Origin: Vogesella alkaliphila
GTDB lineage: Bacteria; Pseudomonadota; Gammaproteobacteria; Burkholderiales; Chromobacteriaceae
DNA length: 64,000 bases
Reading direction: 5' to 3'
Assembly: GCF_014652475.1 (NCBI RefSeq)
Contig: NZ_BMYW01000012.1
Span: 31,735-95,734 of the forward strand
Shown: in pieces, positions 9,283 through 17,782 of the stretch
How positions within the stretch are numbered: position 1 is the stretch's first letter
How the letters are laid out: the number at the start of each line of letters is the position of its first letter
The notes under the pieces: model-generated
What the model was told of the DNA's origin: nothing
Databases searched by the model: none
Seen by the model: only the letters and a program-made list of their open reading frames with translations
Position numbers and translations under genes: made by a program

Positions 9283-10718
9283 AACCACGTCGCAAATGGC
9301 CGCCGCTGCTGCGCGCGCAGATGGGCTACTGGCTGATCGCCTCCAACCTGCTGACCCTGGCCTACGTGGCCGCCAGCTTCTTCCTCGACGATACGCTGCG
9401 CCTGGCGCTGGGCGCGCTGCTGGTCGTCGGCGGCAGCGCGCTGGCGCTGTACCTGTGGGTTGCCAGCGGCCGCATCTTCCGCCTGCTGGACACCCTGCAC
9501 CTGCAGCTGGGCCTCGCCTGCAAGGGCGAACTGCACCACCGCGCCACCGACACCCGCAACCTCGGCGAGGTCGGGCTGGTGGCGTGGGAGCTGAACGACT
9601 TCCTCGACCAGATCGAGACCTACTTCAAGGAGGTCAACACCTGCTTCGCCCGCGTCAGCGCCGGCGACTACAGCCGCCGCCCGCTGAGCAAGGGCCTGCC
9701 CGGGGTGCTGTCCAGCTCGCTGCAGGCGATGGACACCGCCATCCAGGCGATGCAGGACAACGACAGCTTCGTGCGCCGCAACCGGCTGTCGTCGCAGCTG
9801 GCGGCGCTGAGCAACCCGCACCTGCGCAGCAACCTCGCCAGCAGCCAGCAGGACCTCGGCGCCATCAGCGCGGCGATGGCCGACGTTGGCCGCATCACCC
9901 GCGACACCGCCAGCGGCGCGCGCGACAGCCTGCACAGCGCCGAGCAGCTGTCCACCCAGCTGGACACCATCGTCGGCAGCGTCGGCAGCATGAACGAGGC
10001 CAGCAGCGCGCTGGCCGGCGAATGGCAGGGCATCGAAAGCTCGCTGGCGGCCATCTCCGACATCGCCGACCAGACCAACCTGCTGGCGCTGAACGCGGCG
10101 ATCGAGGCCGCGCGCGCCGGCGAATCCGGCCGCGGCTTCGCCGTGGTCGCCGACGAGGTGCGCAAGCTGGCCGAGCGCAGCAAGGACACCGCCAACCGCG
10201 TGCAGCACATCCTCGCCACCCTCTCCAGCCGCATCGGCCACATGCAGGCGCGCGCCGGCGAGGCCGGCAGCGTCGCCGGCCACGTCAAGGAATCGGTGGA
10301 GTCGTTCCGCCAGCGCTTCGCCAGCCTCGCCGGCCAGTCCGACCAGGTGCTGGCGCAGGTGCTTTGCGTGCGCAACAAGTCGCACCTGTCGCTGCAGAAG
10401 ATCGGCCACGTGATGTACAAGCAGCAGGCCTACAACGCGCTGGAAGAAGGCAAGGCGCTAGGCGAGCACCACGACGGCCTCGACCTCGCGGCGCTGGACA
10501 GCGGCACGCAGCAGGCCGAGCTGCAGCGGCTGGCGGAGCAGATCCGCCGCCACGGCGCCAGCGCCACCGGTGCCGCGGCCAGCGGCGGCGCGCTGGAAGA
10601 GGCGCGCATCGTCGCCGACATGCGCGAACTGGAACGGCACAGCGACGCGCTGCTGGCGCTGTTCGACCGCCTCGCCGACAGCCCCGCCACCGACAACCCG
10701 CCGGCCGGCAAGCGTTGA
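9279..10718 (+). CDS. Methyl-accepting chemotaxis protein paired with PAS protein
   Basis: A 479-residue membrane chemoreceptor. Two adjacent hydrophobic segments lie near 18-62 with almost no periplasmic loop, as in Aer-like receptors. A HAMP-like linker follows. The signalling tip at about 263-305 contains [17 protein letters not shown] and [16 protein letters not shown], which contact CheA and CheW. From about 365 a sequence [20 protein letters not shown] resembles the first half of a CZB zinc-binding domain, but the later Cys-containing GKWY half is missing. It probably takes its input from the PAS protein translated just before it. Confidence 0.85.
   Translation: MKPRRKWPPLLRAQMGYWLIASNLLTLAYVAASFFLDDTLRLALGALLVVGGSALALYLWVASGRIFRLLDTLHLQLGLACKGELHHRATDTRNLGEVGLVAWELNDFLDQIETYFKEVNTCFARVSAGDYSRRPLSKGLPGVLSSSLQAMDTAIQAMQDNDSFVRRNRLSSQLAALSNPHLRSNLASSQQDLGAISAAMADVGRITRDTASGARDSLHSAEQLSTQLDTIVGSVGSMNEASSALAGEWQGIESSLAAISDIADQTNLLALNAAIEAARAGESGRGFAVVADEVRKLAERSKDTANRVQHILATLSSRIGHMQARAGEAGSVAGHVKESVESFRQRFASLAGQSDQVLAQVLCVRNKSHLSLQKIGHVMYKQQAYNALEEGKALGEHHDGLDLAALDSGTQQAELQRLAEQIRRHGASATGAAASGGALEEARIVADMRELERHSDALLALFDRLADSPATDNPPAGKR
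9884..9894 (+). repeat. Dispersed repeat, CG-type single copy
   Basis: CGTTGGCCGCA inside the chemoreceptor gene, read in the VGR frame (ADVGRIT near residue 203). Confidence 0.75.
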
Positions 10719-10721
10719 ATG

Positions 10722-10745
10722 GCTGCGGCCAACGTTGGCCGCAGC
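10722..10745. repeat. Dispersed repeat, perfect 24-bp palindrome between convergent genes
   Basis: GCTGCGGCCAAC is followed by its exact reverse complement. It fills the 28-bp gap between the chemoreceptor stop and the fumC stop. A hairpin here could act on both transcripts, although no T-run follows. Confidence 0.9.
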
Positions 10746-10746
10746 G

Positions 10747-12126
10747 TCACAGCCCGCCGTGGGTGAGCTTGGCCGGGTCCAGCAGCCGCGCCAGCTCGTC
10801 GCGGTCGATGCCGGTCTGCTCGGCGGCGACATCGATGATGGCGCGGCCCTCGCGGTAGGCCTGCTTGGCGATCTCGGCGGCGCGGGCGTAGCCGATCACC
10901 GGATTCAACGCGGTGACCAGGATGGGGTTGCGCGCCAGCGCCTGCTGCAGCCGCGCCTCGTTGACGCTGAAACCGGCGATGGCCCGGTCCGCCAGCAGCC
11001 GCGACGCGTTGGCCAGCAGCGCGATGCTGGTCAGCAGGTTGCTGGCGATCAGCGGCAGCATCACGTTGAGCTCGAAATTGCCGGACTGCCCCGCCACCGC
11101 CACCGCCGCGTCCAGCCCGATCACCTGCGCCGCCACCATGCACACCGCCTCCGGGATCACCGGATTGACCTTGCCCGGCATGATGGACGAGCCCGGCTGC
11201 AGCGCCTCCAGCTCGATCTCGCCCAGCCCAGCCAGCGGCCCGGAATTCATCCAGCGCAGGTCGTTGGCGATCTTCATCAGCGACACCGCGGTGGTGCGCA
11301 GCTGGCCGGACAGCGCCACCGCGGTATCCTGCGCCCCCATCGCCGCGAAATAGTCCGGCGCCGGCACGAACGCCAGCCCGGTCAGCGCCTGCAGTTCGGC
11401 GCAGAAACGCGCGGCGAAGCGCGGGTCGGCGTTGATGCCGGTGCCGACCGCGGTGCCGCCCTGCGCCAGCTGCAGCAGGCCGGGGCGCAGCTGCTGCAGG
11501 CGGTCAACGTTGGCCGCAACCTGCTGCGCCCAGCCGTTCAGGCTCTGGCCTAGGCGCACCGGCATCGCGTCCATCAGGTGGGTGCGGCCGGTCTTCACGT
11601 GGTGGTCGACCTGCAGCGCCTTGGCCTGCGTGGTCTGCTGCAGGTGCTGCAAGGCCGGCAGCAGCTGCTCGCGCAGCGCCAGCGCCGCCGCGATGTGGAT
11701 GGCGCTGGGGATGGTGTCGTTGCTGCTCTGCGCGCAGTTGACGTGGTCGTTGGCGCTCACCGCCGTCCCCAGCGCGCGGCTGGCGAGGGTGGCGATCACC
11801 TCGTTGGCGTTCATGTTGCTGCTGGTGCCGGAGCCGGTCTGGTACACGTCCAGCGGAAAGTGCGTCATCAGCGCCGCGTCGTCCAGCAGCTGGCGGCAGG
11901 CGGCGGCGATGGCGTCGCCCTGTTCCGCCGTCAGCTGCCCCAGCGCGACATTGGCGCGCGCCGCCGCCAGCTTGGCCAGCAGCAGCGCGCGGATGAAGTC
12001 CTCCGGCAGGCGCTGGCCGCTTACCGGAAAATTCTGCACCGCGCGCTGGGTCTGCGCGCCGTAGAGGGCGTCGGCCGGCACCGCCAGCTCGCCCATGCTG
12101 TCCCGTTCCATCCGCATTGCGTCCAT
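10747..12126 (-). CDS. fumC: Class II fumarate hydratase
   Basis: A 459-residue iron-free fumarase interconverting fumarate and malate in the TCA cycle. Family signatures: TGSGTSSNMNANEV near 95, VNCAQSSNDTIPSAIH, KTGRTHLMDA, and the superfamily loop GSSIMPGKVNPV. The ATG at 12126 was chosen because AGGAGA lies about 7 bases upstream and the resulting length is typical; an in-frame ATG three codons later is possible. It has its own promoter side and ends on the palindrome shared with the chemoreceptor gene. Confidence 0.95.
   Translation of the reverse strand: MDAMRMERDSMGELAVPADALYGAQTQRAVQNFPVSGQRLPEDFIRALLLAKLAAARANVALGQLTAEQGDAIAAACRQLLDDAALMTHFPLDVYQTGSGTSSNMNANEVIATLASRALGTAVSANDHVNCAQSSNDTIPSAIHIAAALALREQLLPALQHLQQTTQAKALQVDHHVKTGRTHLMDAMPVRLGQSLNGWAQQVAANVDRLQQLRPGLLQLAQGGTAVGTGINADPRFAARFCAELQALTGLAFVPAPDYFAAMGAQDTAVALSGQLRTTAVSLMKIANDLRWMNSGPLAGLGEIELEALQPGSSIMPGKVNPVIPEAVCMVAAQVIGLDAAVAVAGQSGNFELNVMLPLIASNLLTSIALLANASRLLADRAIAGFSVNEARLQQALARNPILVTALNPVIGYARAAEIAKQAYREGRAIIDVAAEQTGIDRDELARLLDPAKLTHGGL
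11506..11519 (+). repeat. Dispersed repeat, CG-type single copy
   Basis: AACGTTGGCCGCAA inside fumC, encoding VAANVDR around residue 205. Confidence 0.8.
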
Positions 12127-12207
12127 CGTCGTTCTCCTGCCCATGACCTGCGACCGCCTGCCGCTTGCTTCACTGTAGACCCTGTGCGCCGCCGCGCTGC
12201 GGCCATG

Positions 12208-12233
12208 AAAAAAGCCGACGCGGGGCGTCGGCT
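12208..12233 (-). terminator. Terminator after the tolQ-like gene
   Basis: AAGCCGACGC and GCGTCGGCTT flank GGG. Six A at the left become the T-run on the minus strand, just past the stop at 12256. It closes the transcript before any tolR could follow. Confidence 0.85.
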
Positions 12234-12255
12234 TCGGTACAGGGTGGCGCAAGGC

Positions 12256-12924
12256 TCAGCGCGCGGCCAGCCGTTGCAGGATGTTGGAGAACTCTTCCAT
12301 GAAGGAGTCGAAACGGCCGGCGAGGCGGTCGACGTCGGCGGCGAAGCGGTTGTAGGCCACTACCGCCGGGATCGCCGCGAACAGGCCGATGGCGGTGGCG
12401 ATCAGCGCCTCGGCGATGCCCGGCGCCACCGTGGCCAGCGTGGCCTGGCCGGCGTTACCCAGGCCGATGAAGGCGTGCATGATGCCCCACACCGTGCCGA
12501 ACAGGCCGATGTAGGGGCTGACCGAGCCGACGGTGGCGAGGAAGCTGTTGTGGTGGTCCAGCGCGTCCAGCTCGCGCTGCGCGGCGGCGCGCATCGCGCG
12601 GCGGGCACCGTCCAGCTGCTCGGAATTGTCGACGCCGCCCTGGCGCCGCAGCTTGATGAACTCGGCAAAACCGGCCTGGAACAGCTTCTCCACCCCGGCG
12701 GAGCGGTGATGCTGGCGGGTGTCCTCGTACAGGCGGTTGAGGTCGATGCCGCTCCAGAACTGCTGCTCGAAGTCCTGGGTGGCGAGGCGGGCGCGGCGCA
12801 GTACCGCCAGCTTGTTGAAGATGATGCCCCACGACAGCAGGGACAGCACCACCAGTCCCGCCATCACCAGCTGCACCGGCAGGCTGGCGTGGAGGATAAG
12901 ACCAATGACCGAAAGTTCTTGCAC
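12256..12924 (-). CDS. tolQ: TolQ/ExbB-family proton-channel protein, orphan
   Basis: A 222-residue inner-membrane protein. The first membrane segment is at about 15-38. The long cytoplasmic part contains RRARLATQDFEQQFWSG. The conserved pair of C-terminal membrane segments carries SPYIGLFGTVWGIMHAF and APGIAEALIATAIGLFAA. These match TolQ more than ExbB. TolQ with TolR converts proton motive force into work on the cell envelope. The start is GTG with CCAGGAG upstream. Its usual partners tolR, tolA, tolB and pal do not follow: a terminator and fumC do. tsaC lies directly upstream on the same strand. Confidence 0.82.
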   Translation of the reverse strand: MQELSVIGLILHASLPVQLVMAGLVVLSLLSWGIIFNKLAVLRRARLATQDFEQQFWSGIDLNRLYEDTRQHHRSAGVEKLFQAGFAEFIKLRRQGGVDNSEQLDGARRAMRAAAQRELDALDHHNSFLATVGSVSPYIGLFGTVWGIMHAFIGLGNAGQATLATVAPGIAEALIATAIGLFAAIPAVVAYNRFAADVDRLAGRFDSFMEEFSNILQRLAAR

Positions 12925-12944
12925 GATGGCTCCTGGGTTGGCGG

Positions 12945-13517
12945 TCAGCGCAGCACGCGACCGGTATCGAGATCGATGATGGTGGAGGGCTTGCGCCGCT
13001 TGCCGATGCGGCCCTGCAGCGTCAGCACGCGCGCGCCGAAGGCCTGGCGGCAGCCGCGCGCCGTCTTCAGCGAGCGCTGGCCGGCGCGGTTGGCCGAGGT
13101 GGACACGATGGCGTGGCCCAGCGCCAGGCACAGCGCCGCCGCCTCGCCGTGGGCGGTGACGCGCACCGCGATCTTGTCGTGGCGGCCGCGCAGCAGCGCC
13201 GGCACCCGCGGCGCGGCCGGCAGCAGAAAGGTGTACGGCCCCGGCCAGTAGCGGTTGACGACGGCCAGCTGCGCCGGCGTCAGCGGCCGGATCAGCGGCC
13301 GCAGCTGCTCAAGGTTGGCCGCAATCACGATCAGGCCCTTGTGGTTGGGGCGTGCCTTGATCGCCAGCAGGCGGCGGATGGCGCGCACGTCGAACGGATC
13401 GCAGCCCAGCCCGAAGCAGGACTCGGTGGCGTAGGCGATCACGCCACCCTGTTGCAGGTGGCCGCGCGCGGCACGCTGTTGCCCGTGGCGGGGCAGACGG
13501 GGAAATGGACGGTTCAC
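12945..13517 (-). CDS. tsaC: Threonylcarbamoyl-AMP synthase (TsaC/Sua5/YrdC)
   Basis: A 190-residue cytosolic enzyme that makes threonylcarbamoyl-AMP for the t6A modification of ANN-decoding tRNAs. Visible YrdC motifs: GGVIAYATESCFGLGCDPFD, AIKARPNHKGLIVIAANLEQL, WPGPYTFLLPA, and HAIVSTSANRAGQ. The short length matches bacterial TsaC without the Sua5 extension. The start is GTG at 13517 with no strong ribosome site, but no later start would keep the conserved N-terminus. Confidence 0.92.
   Translation of the reverse strand: MNRPFPRLPRHGQQRAARGHLQQGGVIAYATESCFGLGCDPFDVRAIRRLLAIKARPNHKGLIVIAANLEQLRPLIRPLTPAQLAVVNRYWPGPYTFLLPAAPRVPALLRGRHDKIAVRVTAHGEAAALCLALGHAIVSTSANRAGQRSLKTARGCRQAFGARVLTLQGRIGKRRKPSTIIDLDTGRVLR
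13311..13324 (+). repeat. Dispersed repeat, GG-type single copy
   Basis: Full 14-mer AAGGTTGGCCGCAA inside tsaC, encoding IAANLEQL. Confidence 0.8.
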
Positions 13518-13576
13518 GTAGTGGCAGGTCGCAAGGTCATGACCGGACAGACCGCGCGCGGCAGCGCGGGTTCCGT

Positions 13577-14302
13577 TCAGTCGTTCAGGTAACGGGCGTT
13601 GATTCTAGCCACTGTGCCGTCTTTGTGCATCCCTCGCAGGTGCTCGTTGAGCAGGCGCACCGTGCCGTCCGCCATCATCTGGTTGCAGGCGAGGTAGAGA
13701 AAGGTGGTGTTGAAGGTCAGCAGCGGGCGCAGCCTGGCGGCCTTCTCGCGCGCCACCAGCGCGGCGCCGAGGTACTTGCCGGTCGCCCACAGGTCGATGC
13801 GGCCGGCGAGCAGCTTGCGCAGGTTCTGCACGTCGTTGGACGCCAGGTCGACCTCGAAGCCGCGGCTGATCAGGTACTGCGCCACCGCGTCGCCGGAATA
13901 GCCGCCCAGCCGGTAGCGCCGCGCCGCCTCCAGATTGCTCAGCTCCTGCGGCCCGTCGTCGCGGCCGTACAGCACCCACGGGTTTTCCACCACCGGGCCG
14001 ATCCACTTCAGCTGGTGCTCGCGCTGCTCGCTGCGGGTGGTGGAGTACACGCAGGTGTTCGGCTCCAGCACCGCGCTGTTGTAGGCGCGCACCCACGGCA
14101 GCAGCTCGATGCGGTAGCCGATGCCGGCGCGGCGCAGGATCTCGCGCACGATGTCGCTGGACAGGCCGCCGATCCGGCCGTCCGCCAGCTGCATGTTGAA
14201 CGGCGGGTAGTCCTCGGTCAGCAGCCGCAGCTGCAGCGGTTCGGCGGCGTGCACGGGCAGCGCCAGGCAGCACAGCAGGCCGACACGACGCAGGAAATTC
14301 AT
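13577..14302 (-). CDS. Periplasmic family-3 solute-binding protein
   Basis: A 241-residue exported protein. The N-terminus MNFLRRVGLLCCLALPVHA is a Sec signal peptide with cleavage after about residue 19. The mature part has the SBP_bac_3 opening LLTEDYPPFN and GLSSDIVREILRRAGI, then LGGYSGDAVAQYL and a late lobe including LAGRIDLWATG. No ABC permease or ATPase gene is adjacent, so it may be a stand-alone binding protein of the kind common in Chromobacteriaceae. The ligand is unknown. Confidence 0.8.
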   Translation of the reverse strand: MNFLRRVGLLCCLALPVHAAEPLQLRLLTEDYPPFNMQLADGRIGGLSSDIVREILRRAGIGYRIELLPWVRAYNSAVLEPNTCVYSTTRSEQREHQLKWIGPVVENPWVLYGRDDGPQELSNLEAARRYRLGGYSGDAVAQYLISRGFEVDLASNDVQNLRKLLAGRIDLWATGKYLGAALVAREKAARLRPLLTFNTTFLYLACNQMMADGTVRLLNEHLRGMHKDGTVARINARYLND

Positions 14303-14388
14303 GGCACGCCCTTTCTTGCCAACGCTTACTGCAGTGTAGACCGCGCGCGCGGCGTGCCGCCGCCCGCTTTGGCGTGGCGGCGGCCATG

Positions 14389-14413
14389 AAAAACGGCACC
14401 CGAAGGTGCCGTT
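14389..14413 (-). terminator. Terminator of purD
   Basis: AACGGCACC and GGTGCCGTT form a 9-bp stem around CGAA. An A-run at 14389-14393 gives the T-run on the minus strand, 19 bp past the purD stop. Confidence 0.85.
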
Positions 14414-14431
14414 GCCTGCCTGCCGTCCGCC

Positions 14432-15709
14432 TTACTTGGCGCGGTTCAGCGCGCGGTTGCCGATGTCGCGGCGCAGCTGCTTGCCGGCGAACTGGATCTG
14501 GTCGGCGACCGCGTACGCCTTCTGCTGTGCCACGCGCACGCTGTCGCCGAGGCCGACCACGCACAGCACGCGGCCGCCGCTGGTGACCAGCTGGCCGGCG
14601 TCGTCGAGGCTGCTGCCGGCGTGGAAGGTGATGGTGTCGTCGGTGGCGGCCGGGATGGCGCTGATCACGTCACCCTTGCGCGGCGCGTCCGGGTAGCCGG
14701 CGGCGGCCAGCACCACGCCCATTGCCACACGGCGGTCCCACTCCGCTTCCACCTTGTCGAGGGTGCCGTTGATGCCGGCCTCCAGCAGCACGGTGAAGTC
14801 GGACTTCAGGCGCGCCATGATGGGCTGCGTTTCCGGGTCGCCGAAGCGGCAGTTGAACTCGATGGTGTACGGGTTGCCCTGCTTGTCGATCATCAGCCCG
14901 GCGTACAGGAAGCCGGTGTAGCTGTGGCCGTCGGCCTTCATGCCGCGCACCGTCGGCAGGATGATGTCGCGCATCGCGCGATGGTGCACTTCCGGCGTCA
15001 CCACCGGTGCCGGGCTGTAGGCGCCCATGCCGCCGGTGTTGGGGCCCTTGTCGCCGTCGAGCAGGCGCTTGTGGTCCTGGCTGGTGGCCATCGCCAGCAC
15101 GTTGTCGCCGTCGACCATCACGATGAAGCTGGCTTCCTCGCCTTCGAGGAAGTCCTCGATCACCACGCGCGAGCCGGCGTCACCCATCTTGTTGCCCAGC
15201 AGCATGTCGTCGATGGCGGCGTGCGCCTCGTCCAGCGTCATCGCCACCACCACGCCCTTGCCGGCGGCCAGGCCGTCGGCCTTGATCACGATCGGCGCAC
15301 CCTTGCGGGCAACGTAGTCGTGGGCGGCAGCGGCGTCGCTGAAGGTTTCGTAGCCGGCGGTCGGGATGCCGTGGCGCTTCATGAACGCCTTGGCGAAGTC
15401 CTTGGAGCTTTCCAGCTGCGCGCAGTACTGCGTCGGACCGAAGATCTTCAGCCCGGCGGCGCGGAAGGCGTCGACCACGCCGGCGGCCAGCGGCGCTTCC
15501 GGGCCGACCACGGTCAGTTCGATCTGCTCGTTCCTTACAAACTCGATCAGCTCGGGAATGGCGCTGATCGCGACATTGCTCAGGTGCGGATCGAGCGCGG
15601 TACCGGCGTTACCCGGCGCCACGAATACCTTGGACACGCGCGGCGATTGCGCCACGCGCCAGGCCAGCGCGTGTTCGCGGCCGCCGGAACCGATAACGAG
15701 TACTTTCAT
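14432..15709 (-). CDS. purD: Phosphoribosylamine-glycine ligase
   Basis: A 425-residue cytosolic ATP-grasp enzyme joining phosphoribosylamine and glycine in purine synthesis. Motifs: N-terminal VLVIGSGGREHALAW and APGNAGTA; the ATP-grasp core VIKADGLAAGKGVVVA and FLEGEEASFIV; MGAYSPAPVV; and late EFNCRFGDPETQ. Length is typical. It follows purH on the same strand, separated by a hairpin pair of the dispersed repeat, consistent with a purHD operon. Confidence 0.97.
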   Translation of the reverse strand: MKVLVIGSGGREHALAWRVAQSPRVSKVFVAPGNAGTALDPHLSNVAISAIPELIEFVRNEQIELTVVGPEAPLAAGVVDAFRAAGLKIFGPTQYCAQLESSKDFAKAFMKRHGIPTAGYETFSDAAAAHDYVARKGAPIVIKADGLAAGKGVVVAMTLDEAHAAIDDMLLGNKMGDAGSRVVIEDFLEGEEASFIVMVDGDNVLAMATSQDHKRLLDGDKGPNTGGMGAYSPAPVVTPEVHHRAMRDIILPTVRGMKADGHSYTGFLYAGLMIDKQGNPYTIEFNCRFGDPETQPIMARLKSDFTVLLEAGINGTLDKVEAEWDRRVAMGVVLAAAGYPDAPRKGDVISAIPAATDDTITFHAGSSLDDAGQLVTSGGRVLCVVGLGDSVRVAQQKAYAVADQIQFAGKQLRRDIGNRALNRAK

Positions 15710-15740
15710 GACTCAGCTTCCTTGAGGTCGGGTCTGCCAC

Positions 15741-15765
15741 GGTTGGCCGCAGGCTGCGGCCAACC
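15741..15765. repeat. Hairpin pair of the dispersed repeat between purH and purD
   Basis: GGTTGGCCGCAG and CTGCGGCCAACC are separated by a single G, giving a 12-bp inverted repeat in the 73-bp purH-purD gap. No T-run follows on either strand, so any termination here would be partial. Confidence 0.88.
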
Positions 15766-15782
15766 TTTGCAACGATTGAAGA

Positions 15783-17360
15783 TTAGTGGCGGAAGTGGCG
15801 CACGTCGGTCAGCACCATGGCGATGCCGTGCTCGTCGGCGGCGGCGAACACTTCGTCGTCACGCATCGAGCCGCCCGGCTGGATGATAGCCTTGATGCCC
15901 TGCTCGGCGATTACGTCGATGCCGTCGCGGAACGGGAAGAAGGCATCGCTGGAAGCGACCGCACCCTGCAGCGTCAGGCCGGCATCCTGCGCCTTGCGCG
16001 CGGCGATGCGGGTGGAGTCCACGCGGCTCATCTGGCCGGCGCCGATACCGGCGGTCTGGCCGTTCTTGCAGAATACGATGGCGTTGGACTTCACGTACTT
16101 GGCCACGCGCCAGGCGAACAGCAGGTCGGCCATTTCCTGTTCGGTCGGCGCACGCTTGGTCACCACGCGCAGCTCGTCCAGGCCGACGTTGCGGATGTCC
16201 GGGGTCTGCACCAGCACGCCGCCGCCGACGCGCTTCAGCTCGAAGCGGTTGGCACCGGCTTCCAGCGGGATCTCCAGCACGCGCACGTTTTTCTTGGCGG
16301 CGATGATGGCCTTGGCCTCGTCGGTGAACGCCGGCGCCATCAGCACTTCCAGGAACTGGCCGGTCACGGCTTCCACGGTCTCGGCATCCACCGGACGGTT
16401 GAAGGCGATGATGCCGCCGAAGGCGCTGGTGGTGTCGGTGGCGAACGCCAGCTTGTAGGCGGTCAGGGTGTCGGCGGCGATGGCCACGCCGCACGGGTTG
16501 GCGTGCTTGACGATCACGCAGGCCGGCGCGTCGAAGGTCTTCACCGCTTCCCACGCCGCATCGGCGTCGGCGATGTTGTTGTAGGACAGCTCCTTGCCCT
16601 GCAGCTGGCGGTAGCCGGCGATGGTGCCGGCGGCCGGGTCGAGGTCGCGGTAGAAGGCGGCGGCCTGGTGCGGGTTCTCGCCGTAGCGCATGTCCTGCAC
16701 CTTGACGAACTGCGCGTTCAGGCGGTTCGGGAACGCCACGCGTTCCGGCACGCCGCTGTCCACGCCTTCGACCAGGCTGGTCAGGTAGTTGGAGATGGCG
16801 CCATCGTAGGCGGCGGTGTGGGTGAACGCCTTCTTCGACAGGTTCAGGCGGGTCAGCTTGGACAGCTTGCCGCCATTGGCGCCCATTTCTGCGGCCAACG
16901 TTTCGTAGTCAGCGGCATCGGTGACGATGGCCACGTGCTGCCAGTTCTTGGCGGCGGAGCGCACCATGGTCGGGCCGCCGATGTCGATGTTCTCGATCGC
17001 GTCTTCCAGCGTGCAGTCCGGGTTGGCGATGGTGGCTTCGAACGGGTAGAGGTTCACGCAGACCAGGTCGATGTTGCCGATGCCGTGTTCCTTCATGGTG
17101 GCGACGTGTTCCGGCAGGTCGCGACGGCCGAGGATGCCGCCGTGCACTTTCGGGTGCAGGGTCTTCACCCGGCCGTCCAGCATTTCCGGGAAGCCGGTGT
17201 AGTCCGATACGTCGATCACCGGCACGCCGGCGTCGCGCAGCAGCTTGGACGTGCCGCCGGTGGAAAGGATTTCAACGCCAAAGCCGGCCAGTGCCTGGGC
17301 GAATGCCAGTACGCCGGTTTTGTCGGAGACGCTGATCAGCGCGCGTTCGATTTTGGTCAT
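15783..17360 (-). CDS. purH: Bifunctional AICAR transformylase/IMP cyclohydrolase
   Basis: A 525-residue enzyme for the last two steps to IMP. The N-terminal cyclohydrolase part (about 1-195) has [26 protein letters not shown], and [15 protein letters not shown]. The transformylase part has LRYGENPHQ-like [36 protein letters not shown], and [26 protein letters not shown]. Complete and of normal length. It is upstream of purD. Confidence 0.97.
   Translation of the reverse strand: MTKIERALISVSDKTGVLAFAQALAGFGVEILSTGGTSKLLRDAGVPVIDVSDYTGFPEMLDGRVKTLHPKVHGGILGRRDLPEHVATMKEHGIGNIDLVCVNLYPFEATIANPDCTLEDAIENIDIGGPTMVRSAAKNWQHVAIVTDAADYETLAAEMGANGGKLSKLTRLNLSKKAFTHTAAYDGAISNYLTSLVEGVDSGVPERVAFPNRLNAQFVKVQDMRYGENPHQAAAFYRDLDPAAGTIAGYRQLQGKELSYNNIADADAAWEAVKTFDAPACVIVKHANPCGVAIAADTLTAYKLAFATDTTSAFGGIIAFNRPVDAETVEAVTGQFLEVLMAPAFTDEAKAIIAAKKNVRVLEIPLEAGANRFELKRVGGGVLVQTPDIRNVGLDELRVVTKRAPTEQEMADLLFAWRVAKYVKSNAIVFCKNGQTAGIGAGQMSRVDSTRIAARKAQDAGLTLQGAVASSDAFFPFRDGIDVIAEQGIKAIIQPGGSMRDDEVFAAADEHGIAMVLTDVRHFRH
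16890..16900 (-). repeat. Dispersed repeat, CG-type single copy
   Basis: TGCGGCCAACG inside the cyclohydrolase part of purH, near codon 155 (TLAAEM). Confidence 0.7.
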
Positions 17361-17486
17361 GGTTCTCTACCGCTAGTCTAGATAAAAACAATGGCAACAA
17401 GGCTCGTGGCCTACTGCCCTTAATCAAGTGATCCCATCCCCCGCCCCTGCGCTGCAGGGGAGTGCGACGTTCGTAACAGGCAAAAC

Positions 17487-17513
17487 AAAAGCCATCCGCG
17501 ACGGCGGATGGCT
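17487..17513 (-). terminator. Terminator of dusB-fis
   Basis: AGCCATCCGC pairs with GCGGATGGCT, and AAAA on the left becomes TTTT on the minus strand. It lies 7 bp past the fis stop. A second small hairpin, CCCCTGC and GCAGGGG, lies at 17444-17460. Confidence 0.85.
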
Positions 17514-17519
17514 CCGGTT

Positions 17520-17759
17520 TCAAATCAGGTCGTACGACTTCATCTTCTTGCGCAGCGTGTTGCGGTTGAGGCCGAGCAGCTCGGCCGCGCGCGTCTGGTT
17601 GCCCTGGGTGTGGTTGAGCACCACCTCCAGCAGCGGTTTTTCCACCCGCGCCAGCACCATGTCATAGATGGCGGCCGGCATCTCGCCGTCCAGGTCGCGG
17701 AAGTACTGCTCCATCGCCAGCCTGACGCAATGGGAAATATCGTCGTTATTGTTGTTCAT
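17520..17759 (-). CDS. fis: Fis-family nucleoid-associated DNA-binding protein
   Basis: A 79-residue protein matching the Fis C-terminal helix-turn-helix: PLLEVVLNHTQGNQTRAAELLG followed by LNRNTLRKKMKSYDL. Fis bends DNA and activates stable-RNA and growth-phase genes. It is 23 bp downstream of dusB on the same strand, the same dusB-fis arrangement as in enterobacteria. The first ATG gives MNNNNDDISHCVRLAMEQYF, a sensible start, although the ribosome site is weak. Confidence 0.92.
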   Translation of the reverse strand: MNNNNDDISHCVRLAMEQYFRDLDGEMPAAIYDMVLARVEKPLLEVVLNHTQGNQTRAAELLGLNRNTLRKKMKSYDLI

Positions 17760-17782
17760 GGTTTGCCGCTTCGTATTGTTGC

